From Desulfuromonadales bacterium (GTDB taxonomy: Bacteria > Desulfobacterota > Desulfuromonadia > Geobacterales > Pseudopelobacteraceae): 5,722 bases of DNA. Where the stretch lies: positions 1 to 5,722 of the forward strand of contig JAATGX010000175.1 of assembly GCA_015688915.1 (NCBI GenBank), in the 5' to 3' direction. Below, one piece after another: positions 1-4,360 of the stretch (position 1 is its first letter; each line of letters begins with the position of its first letter). The notes beneath the pieces are model-generated. The model saw only the letters and a program-made list of their open reading frames with translations, had not been told where the DNA came from and did no database searches. The position numbers and the translations under genes are program-made.

Positions 1-392
1 CGATATGCCTGCCAGCAGTACGATAGCGTTGCGCTTCGGCACCACGGCATAATCGGCAAAGGTGCCGGGCACGAACTCGCTGAAGATATGCCAGTGCGGG
101 TCCAGGGTTTCGTCGTCTTGCCAGTCGTCGCTTCCCATCACGGGATAGATGACGACCGGAGTTCCGTCTTCGAGCGTGCCCGCCCCGTCATTGCCCAGGA
201 TAATCGGAAACGCAATCCCTTCCGGGTGAGCCGTGATTCCGCGCAGGGTAAAGAGGTCGTGCCGGTTCAGGCTGGCATGAGTAATCTTCACCCGCACCCA
301 TCCTTCGGGAACTTCGGGTTCCGGCTGCTCCCCGATCCTCAGCGCGGACAGCGGATTATCGGCATTCCCCTGTCGGCATACACTGCAAACAT
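1..392 (-). pseudogene. MDR-family zinc-type alcohol dehydrogenase / quinone oxidoreductase, N-terminal part, frameshifted
   Basis: The gene starts at an ATG (390-392) behind a textbook ribosome site, AAGGAGG at 400-406, seven bases away. The starting frame reads MFAVYADRG and then reaches TGA at 339. One base later the other frame continues without a stop to the window edge (ADNPLSALRIGEQPEPEVPE and onward). Restoring one base in the G run (C run 367-370 on the plus strand) joins the two into 131 codons. The joined sequence resembles a GroES-like N-terminal domain, with SLNRHD (about 41-46), LGNDGAG (66-72) and GTFADY (110-115). The classical GHE zinc signature and the four-cysteine structural zinc lobe are not seen, so it may be a zinc-free, quinone-reductase-like MDR enzyme using NAD(P)H; the substrate is unknown. 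No start codon lies close upstream in the second frame, so an intact shorter protein is unlikely. It is either a pseudogene or a sequencing error in a homopolymer. The C-terminal Rossmann domain lies outside the window. Confidence 0.8.
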
Positions 393-483
393 ACGGTATC
401 CTCCTTGTTGAATCATGCGGCTGCCAAGCGTCCAGAATAGGATGGCATTAGTTCGGGCCGAGCGGCCACCCGCTTTTTGTACG

Positions 484-511
484 AATATATGACAAACTGC
501 GATCATGTCCA
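484..511 (-). promoter_or_regulatory. candidate sigma-70 promoter for the dehydrogenase gene
   Basis: Reading the minus strand, TGGACA (506-511) is followed after 16 bases by TATATT (484-489). Each hexamer matches its consensus at five of six positions. It lies just past the SDR terminator and about 90 bases ahead of the dehydrogenase ATG, so that gene would have its own transcript. This rests on motif matching only. Confidence 0.45.
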
Positions 512-519
512 GTACGCAC

Positions 520-555
520 AAAAAAGTAGGGTGCTCACTCGGAAGCAAGCACCCT
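520..555 (-). terminator. intrinsic terminator of the SDR gene
   Basis: On the minus strand AGGGTGCTTGCT pairs with AGTGAGCACCCT around a TCCG tetraloop. This gives a 12 bp stem with two central G-T wobbles (528-555). After the stem come A and C and then six T (520-525). It lies 79 bases past the SDR stop. The plus-strand side has no T run, so it acts in one direction and separates the SDR from the dehydrogenase. Confidence 0.87.
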
Positions 556-634
556 GATGTTTGGCCCAAGATCGCAGCCGATCGGGTTGAAGAAGCCATG
601 ATGAAACTTGGTACATCGGCCAATTCCGAGTCCC

Positions 635-1393
635 TTACAGAAACATGCCGCCCGATGCCTCGATGCGCTGGCCGTTGACCCACCTGCACTCGTCGGACAG
701 CAGCGCCGCGATAACATCGCCAATATCGTCCGGACGGCCGACACGGCCGAGTGCGGTCTGAGAGGCGACGAAGGCGTTGACCTCCTGGTTGTCTCGTACC
801 ACTCCTCCACCGAAATCCGTTTCAATTGCGCCGGGAGCCAGGACATTCACCGAAATACCGCGTGGCCCGAGCTCCTTGGCAAGATACCTGGTCAGGACTT
901 CAACGGCACCCTTCATGGCGGCATACGCGGAATAGCCGGGCAGGGCAAACCGGGCAAGCCCCGACGAAACATTGAGGATACGTCCACCATCCGACAAGAG
1001 CGGCAACAGCGCCTGGGTAAGGAAGTACACCCCTTTCAGATGCACGTTCATGAGCTCGTCGAACTGTCCCTCGGTTGTCTCGGCAAACCCTGCATGAACC
1101 CCCATGCCCGCGTTGTTGACGAGAAAATCGAACTGCTTGCGTCCCCACTGAACTTCCAATGCTTCTTTCACCTGGGCGGTAAAGGCTGTAAAGCTCGATA
1201 TCCGGCCCGCGTCCAACGGTAAAGCAACGGCCTTGACACCCAACTCGTTCGCACGGGAGACGACTGCATTGGCTGCATCGGCATCGCGCTTGTACGTCAG
1301 GATCAGGTCCACCCCTTTGGCCGCAAGTTTCAGCGCAGCATTTGCACCGAGCCCACGGCTGCCTCCGGTAATAATCGCAATCTTGTTGTCCAT
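635..1393 (-). CDS. classical short-chain dehydrogenase/reductase (SDR)
   Basis: This is a complete 252-residue protein of normal length for a classical SDR, a cytosolic NAD(P)-dependent oxidoreductase. The Rossmann nucleotide motif TGGSRGLG is at residues 9-16 and NNAG at 93-96. The catalytic tetrad is complete: Asn116 in MNVHLKG, Ser144 in NVSSG, Tyr157 and Lys161 in YAAMK. APGAIETD (186-193) is the usual post-catalytic loop, and the C-terminus (VNGQRIEASGGMFL) is typical. Arg13 and the basic Lys35-Arg36 after the second strand suggest a preference for NADPH. The annotation 3-oxoacyl-ACP reductase (FabG-like) would be tempting, but no acyl carrier or fatty acid gene is nearby and the substrate cannot be read from the sequence. 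The start is supported by AAGGAG (1403-1408), nine bases from the ATG. A second ATG at 1398-1400 is out of frame. The gene ends in its own terminator, and a palindrome-rich leader lies upstream. Confidence 0.95.
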   Translation of the reverse strand: MDNKIAIITGGSRGLGANAALKLAAKGVDLILTYKRDADAANAVVSRANELGVKAVALPLDAGRISSFTAFTAQVKEALEVQWGRKQFDFLVNNAGMGVHAGFAETTEGQFDELMNVHLKGVYFLTQALLPLLSDGGRILNVSSGLARFALPGYSAYAAMKGAVEVLTRYLAKELGPRGISVNVLAPGAIETDFGGGVVRDNQEVNAFVASQTALGRVGRPDDIGDVIAALLSDECRWVNGQRIEASGGMFL

Positions 1394-1421
1394 TTGTCAT
1401 TTCTCCTTGAGATTGTCGGTC

Positions 1422-1440
1422 CATGCACCCTTGGTGCATG
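1422..1440. repeat. perfect inverted repeat in the SDR leader
   Basis: CATGCACC and GGTGCATG form perfect 8 bp arms around a 3-base spacer. The site is about 30 bases before the SDR start codon and 14 bases ahead of its ribosome site. With no T run it is not a terminator. It could be a repressor operator or an mRNA hairpin that protects or controls the leader. The sequence alone does not decide between these. Confidence 0.5.
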
Positions 1441-1475
1441 TGGTCGGGAAACCCCTACTGATTCCGGTGTTGGTC

Positions 1476-1506
1476 ATTATCATTCCGTTGATTGAAACGG
1501 TTTCAA
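1476..1506 (-). promoter_or_regulatory. candidate promoter for the SDR gene
   Basis: On the minus strand TTGAAA (1501-1506) is followed by GATAAT (1476-1481). Each matches its consensus at five of six positions. The spacer of 19 bases is longer than ideal (TGATAA at spacing 18 is an alternative). Transcription would start near 1470 and give a leader of about 77 bases that contains the 1422-1440 hairpin. The -35 hexamer lies inside the palindrome at 1492-1506, as expected for a repressed promoter. It is weakly supported because of the spacing. Confidence 0.33.
1492..1506. promoter_or_regulatory. 15 bp palindrome, possible repressor operator
   Basis: TTGAAAC and GTTTCAA are perfect 7 bp arms around one central base. 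The size and symmetry fit a dimeric helix-turn-helix repressor. The palindrome supplies TTGAAA on both strands, so a bound protein would cover the -35 element of the candidate SDR promoter. No regulator gene is present in the window to pair with it. Confidence 0.4.
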
Positions 1507-1520
1507 ATTAATACTACCAT
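1503..1520 (-). other. possible five-codon leader ORF with a strong ribosome site
   Basis: AAGGAGG (1530-1536) stands nine bases ahead of an ATG (1518-1520) that opens only M-V-V-L-I before TGA. The ribosome site is as good as that of any real gene here, but no longer reading frame follows in any phase. It could be a tiny leader peptide, the leftover start of a gene lost by deletion, or chance. The candidate SDR promoter lies within or downstream of it, so it would need another promoter further upstream. Confidence 0.2.
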
Positions 1521-1547
1521 AGATGTCTGCCTCCTTTTTGTAATGTC

Positions 1548-1576
1548 TTGAAATACTGATACAGGGTCGGTAGTAT
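1548..1576 (+). promoter_or_regulatory. candidate promoter for the permease gene
   Basis: TTGAAA (1548-1553) is followed, after 17 bases, by TAGTAT (1571-1576). The -35 matches at five of six positions and the -10 at four. It would start a transcript near 1583 that covers the permease remnant and the permease. It matters because the permease appears cut off from its original operon promoter. The evidence is motif-based and weak. Confidence 0.28.
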
Positions 1577-1590
1577 CATCCACCAGCCAC

Positions 1591-1653
1591 ATGAACTTCG
1601 GAGTGGTGATGATGACAGTGACGGTGCAGAAATTCCGAAAGAAGGTTGCCTGA
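1591..1653 (+). pseudogene. C-terminal remnant of an upstream ABC-2 permease
   Basis: Twenty codons end in VQKFRKKVA and a TGA that directly touches the ATG of the next permease (TGAATG). A hydrophobic stretch (FGVVMMTVTV) followed by FRKK at the very end is how permeases of this family finish. The intact neighbour ends in VAVERFRKTVG. YhhJ/YbhR-type exporters usually have two such permease genes in tandem. The same frame meets a stop (TGA 1549-1551) a short way upstream, so only the tail survives. It contains the ribosome site of the next gene (GAAGG, 1641-1645, eight bases from the start). The exact left end of the remnant is uncertain. A free short ORF from the ATG at 1591 is the alternative. 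Confidence 0.55.
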
Positions 1654-2784
1654 ATGTTCGAACGCCTCCGCGCCATGCTGATCAAGGAGTTCATCCAGGC
1701 CTTCCGCGACCCGCGCATGCGGATCGTGCTGTTCGTCATCCCTGCCCTGCAGACGATCATCTTCGGCTATGCGGTCGACATGGACGTGAAGAACATCGCC
1801 ACCGCGGTTCTGGACCGGGACAACAGCAGCGAGAGCCGCGAATTGGCGGCAACCCTGTTCTCTTCGGGGCACTTCCGCCTGAAGGACCGCATAGGCCGCG
1901 ACAGCGAGGCCCGTTCCCTGCTTGACCGGGGAACGGTCAAGCTCGTGCTGGTGATTGAGCACGGCTTCGCCGAAAAGCTGCGCCGGGGCGACATCGCGCC
2001 GATGCAGGCGTTGCTGGACGGCACGGACTCCAACACCGCCGGGGTGATCATGGGCTACCTGGCACGGCTGGCCGGCACCTACAACACCAACCTGCAAGAC
2101 GCCTACGCCGCCCGCCATCTGGGATTGCCGCCTCGCATCGGCCGGGTGGAGCTGGCTGAGCGGGCCTGGTTCAACCCTAACCTGGAAAGCCCTCCCTTCT
2201 ACGTGCCGGCGGTGATCACCAACATCCTGTTCGTCATCACCATGCTGCTCTCCTCCATGGCCGTGGTGCGGGAGAAGGAGATCGGCACCATCGAACAGGT
2301 GATCGTCACCCCGATCCGCAAGGGGGAGTTCATCCTGGGCAAGACCCTCCCCTTTGTGCTGATCGGCTACATCGATGTGGCCCTGATCAGCCTGGTGGGG
2401 TGGCTGGTGTTCGACGTGCCGGTGCGTGGCAGCCTGACGCTGCTGTTCCTGGCCACCACCCTGTTCCTCATGAGTTCCCTGGGGATCGGGCTCCTGATCT
2501 CCACCGTCAGCCGCACCCAGCAGCAGGCCATGATGACCGCCTTTTTCATCATCTTCCCGGCCATGCTCCTGTCCGGATTCGCCTTTCCTATCGAGAACAT
2601 GCCTCTGCCGGTACAGTGGCTGACCCTGTTCAACCCGTTGCGCTACTACATGGTGGTCATTCGGGGGATTTTTCTGAAAGGGGTGGGGATCGGGGCGCTG
2701 TGGCAGCAACTGGTCGCCCTGGCAGCCATCGGCGTTGTTGTGCTGCTGGTGGCGGTGGAGAGGTTCAGGAAAACGGTGGGGTGA
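1654..2784 (+). CDS. ABC-2 type transporter permease, YhhJ/YbhR/YbhS family
   Basis: This is a 376-residue inner-membrane permease, complete in length for the family (about 370). The layout is typical: a cytoplasmic start, a first membrane segment (about 23-41), and a large non-cytoplasmic loop (about 45-180). Five more segments follow, near 183-205, 231-253, 261-283, 292-311 and 352-368. REKEIGTIEQVIVTPI (206-221) is the conserved cytoplasmic coupling stretch that contacts the ATPase. SGFAFPIENMP (307-317) and FNPLRYYMVVIRGIF (326-340) are further family signatures. Such permeases work as pairs with an ATP-binding protein of the YbhF type and often a HlyD-like adaptor, exporting drugs or other hydrophobic compounds. 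None of these partners is in the window. The start codon abuts the stop of the remnant of a sister permease, so translational coupling was probably the original arrangement. As it stands it looks like an orphan half of an exporter, and its activity is doubtful unless partners are encoded elsewhere. Confidence 0.95.
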   Translation: MFERLRAMLIKEFIQAFRDPRMRIVLFVIPALQTIIFGYAVDMDVKNIATAVLDRDNSSESRELAATLFSSGHFRLKDRIGRDSEARSLLDRGTVKLVLVIEHGFAEKLRRGDIAPMQALLDGTDSNTAGVIMGYLARLAGTYNTNLQDAYAARHLGLPPRIGRVELAERAWFNPNLESPPFYVPAVITNILFVITMLLSSMAVVREKEIGTIEQVIVTPIRKGEFILGKTLPFVLIGYIDVALISLVGWLVFDVPVRGSLTLLFLATTLFLMSSLGIGLLISTVSRTQQQAMMTAFFIIFPAMLLSGFAFPIENMPLPVQWLTLFNPLRYYMVVIRGIFLKGVGIGALWQQLVALAAIGVVVLLVAVERFRKTVG

Positions 2785-2818
2785 CCGGCTCCATGTCTGA
2801 GAGGACTCCTCGAGGTAC

Positions 2819-3526
2819 TCAGCATTTCTCCTTCAATTCCCGGATGATTTCAAGCTGACGCTGATAGACGAAGATCGCCAGGACTCGCTCCGTCTCGGAG
2901 GTATGTTCGAACATCATGGCACAGTTATACATTGGAGCGCCATGTATCCTTATGAGACGGGTAGGCACGGAGGCCTCCAGAATCTTGTTGTCATGCATGA
3001 GTTTGAGATGAAGTGCGATGTCATGTGCCTTTTCAAGCTGGGCACCGGCAGGTGTGGTCACGCAACAACCCTGCAACGAGATGTCGCGGATCATGCCGGA
3101 TAATCGGTTGCCATCCACGGAAAGGTTCACGTTGAGCGGGGTCTTCAAACGCACACGAACCGCTGAACGCTTGTTGAAATGGACGTCCGCATAGGAAAAA
3201 TCGCTCAGCGACACCAATTGGTGGATGCTGTCGAGATAGACCACTCTGCCGAGCACGTTCGTGTTGAGAAAGGGGGCCTGGATGAGGGTTTCCATATTTT
3301 GATGGATTGCGGCGATCTGTAGCGCGCAGGTCTTGAATTCGACACTCTTGCCCTTGATGTCGAATATCGAGGCGTCGTTACTGACGGGGAGTTCCTTGTA
3401 GACATTCAGGAAAGAGAAAGGGATATTCGGTCTGTTCGTTTTTATGTCGGTAAAAATGGACAGGATTGCCGCTTCATCGTCCTCCTTGGACGCAATGATC
3501 TTTTCAGAATATGGTCTTGAATTCAT
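2819..3526 (-). CDS. PilZ domain protein, predicted cyclic-di-GMP receptor
   Basis: With the chosen start the protein has 235 residues. The C-terminal half is a PilZ domain. RSAVR (120-124) is the RxxxR element and DISLQG (148-153) the D/NxSxxG element. Both canonical c-di-GMP binding motifs are intact, so ligand binding is likely. The N-terminal half (about 1-115) is a separate domain that looks like the YcgR-type N-terminal beta-barrel, with alternating hydrophobic strands such as VLGRVVYLDSIHQLVSLSDF. Such two-domain proteins adjust motility, adhesion or exopolysaccharide output; no flagellar, pilus or polysaccharide gene is nearby to name the target. The start is placed at the ATG at 3524-3526 because a purine-rich GGGGGGAGA (3529-3537) precedes it by a few bases. 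An in-frame ATG at 3550 would add eight residues but has no good ribosome site. There is no signal peptide or membrane segment. It converges on the permease with a 34-base gap. Its GC content is clearly lower than that of the two salvage genes. Confidence 0.93.
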   Translation of the reverse strand: MNSRPYSEKIIASKEDDEAAILSIFTDIKTNRPNIPFSFLNVYKELPVSNDASIFDIKGKSVEFKTCALQIAAIHQNMETLIQAPFLNTNVLGRVVYLDSIHQLVSLSDFSYADVHFNKRSAVRVRLKTPLNVNLSVDGNRLSGMIRDISLQGCCVTTPAGAQLEKAHDIALHLKLMHDNKILEASVPTRLIRIHGAPMYNCAMMFEHTSETERVLAIFVYQRQLEIIRELKEKC

Positions 3527-3617
3527 GTTCTCCCCCCGCTGAGACACCATTCCGCATTCGATACCTCTTCAGGAACGGCGGGAATTTACGTGTGGCGAGT
3601 GTATCAGCCTTTTCTAG

Positions 3618-3638
3618 ACAATGCTGTTGCAGCATTGT
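3618..3638. promoter_or_regulatory. 9 bp arm palindrome upstream of the PilZ gene
   Basis: ACAATGCTG and CAGCATTGT are perfect 9 bp arms around TTG, centred about 100 bases before the PilZ start. On the minus strand TACAAT, a five-of-six match to a -10 hexamer, overlaps its leading edge. Only a poor -35 (ACGGCA, 16 bases earlier) is visible. Neither side carries a T run, so it is not a terminator. A repressor operator over the PilZ promoter is the simplest reading; a leader hairpin is the alternative. Confidence 0.45.
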
Positions 3639-3695
3639 AAAAGAAATACAAATTTTGCCGTGTCGTAGCAGGTCCCAAGCGCATCTACAGGACAG

Positions 3696-3753
3696 AAAAA
3701 TACACAACGCAGGGACCCCGTTTTCTACTGTCAACCCTGCTGCACGGGGTCCC
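3696..3753 (-). terminator. possible terminator overlapping the end of pncA
   Basis: On the minus strand GGGACCCCGT (3744-3753) pairs perfectly with ACGGGGTCCC (3712-3721). This GC-rich 10 bp stem has a 22-base loop. Five T (3696-3700) follow 11 bases after the stem. The 5' arm lies in the last codons of pncA and the stop codon is in the loop. The long loop and distant T run are not those of a standard intrinsic terminator, so it could instead stabilise the 3' end of the mRNA. Confidence 0.4.
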
Positions 3754-4360
3754 GCCCCCCCTCGTTGCGGACGGTGCATGCTGAAACCCCGCAGAAGCGA
3801 GCCCCTGCCCGTTCCATCTCCTCCAGCGCCCGTTCCGAATCGCCCGGATTCACCTCTACCCCGGCAATCCCGTCGGTCAGCACCGTGACCTCGAAGCCGA
3901 GCCGCAGGGCGTCCAGCACAGATGAACGCACGCAATAGTCGGTGGCCAGCCCCCCCACGTAGAGCCGCCGCACCCCCAGGCCCGCCAGCAGTTCAGCCAG
4001 CGGGGTACCGTTGTCCGTCACCGCCTCGAAGGCCGAATAGCCGTCCAACTCCGGATCGATCCCCTTGGAGATCACCACGGTCTCCGGCGGCAGGCGCAGA
4101 CCGGGATGGAAAGCGGCGCCTTCACTCCCCTGCACGCAATGGACCGGCCAGGACCCGCCATACGGTTGAAAATGTTTCGTCACGGTCGGATGCCAGTCGC
4201 GGCTGGCCAGCACCGGCAGACCCTCCAGCGCGAACCGCTCCGCCGCCCGGCTGAGCGGCGCCACCACCCGGTCCCCCTGCGGCACCGGCAGGGCGCCGTT
4301 GGGGCAGAAATCGTTCTGCACATCCACGATCAGAAGCGCCGCATCCCTCTCCACGTTCAT
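3731..4360 (-). CDS. pncA: nicotinamidase
   Basis: This 209-residue cytosolic amidohydrolase of the isochorismatase-like fold deamidates nicotinamide to nicotinate and ammonia. All signature residues are visible. Asp13 (in VDVQNDF), Lys99 (in VISKG) and Cys143 (in GGLATDYCV) form the catalytic triad. Asp55, His57, His63 and His74 (DWHPTVTKHF, then WPVHCVQG) bind the metal. Leu138-Ala139 is the usual cis-peptide position. The length matches the family (about 185-215), and the enzyme should also hydrolyse pyrazinamide. Its ATG overlaps the stop of the upstream phosphoribosyltransferase as ATGA, and a G-rich ribosome site (AAGGGGGA) lies directly before it inside the upstream gene. The two should therefore be translated together. 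A longer in-frame reading from further upstream exists but runs antiparallel to no homologous extension, and the Met chosen here begins just before the first conserved strand. Confidence 0.96.
   Translation of the reverse strand: MNVERDAALLIVDVQNDFCPNGALPVPQGDRVVAPLSRAAERFALEGLPVLASRDWHPTVTKHFQPYGGSWPVHCVQGSEGAAFHPGLRLPPETVVISKGIDPELDGYSAFEAVTDNGTPLAELLAGLGVRRLYVGGLATDYCVRSSVLDALRLGFEVTVLTDGIAGVEVNPGDSERALEEMERAGARFCGVSACTVRNEGGRDPVQQG

Noticed and set aside
608..1222. 204-residue plus-strand frame opposite the SDR gene
   Set aside because: It is antisense to a gene with a complete SDR catalytic tetrad, and has no ribosome site or known motif.
1576..2709. 377-residue open frame on the minus strand opposite the permease
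   Set aside because: It is rich in His, Gln, Asp and Gly with no recognisable domain. It runs fully antisense to a clear permease with membrane segments and family motifs, a common shadow in GC-rich coding DNA.
2797..2822. CTGAG...CTCAG and GAGGACTCCTC as a terminator between the converging permease and PilZ genes
   Set aside because: Stems of only four or five base pairs and no T run on either strand; too weak to call. The 34-base gap holds nothing else I can support.
3529..3550. Longer PilZ start at the ATG at 3550
   Set aside because: No suitable ribosome site lies before it, while the ATG at 3526 has a G-rich site at the right distance.
3596..3612. GCTGATAC on the minus strand as a sigma-28 (flagellar) -10 element for the PilZ gene
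   Set aside because: It resembles GCCGATAA, but no TAAA box lies about 15 bases upstream.
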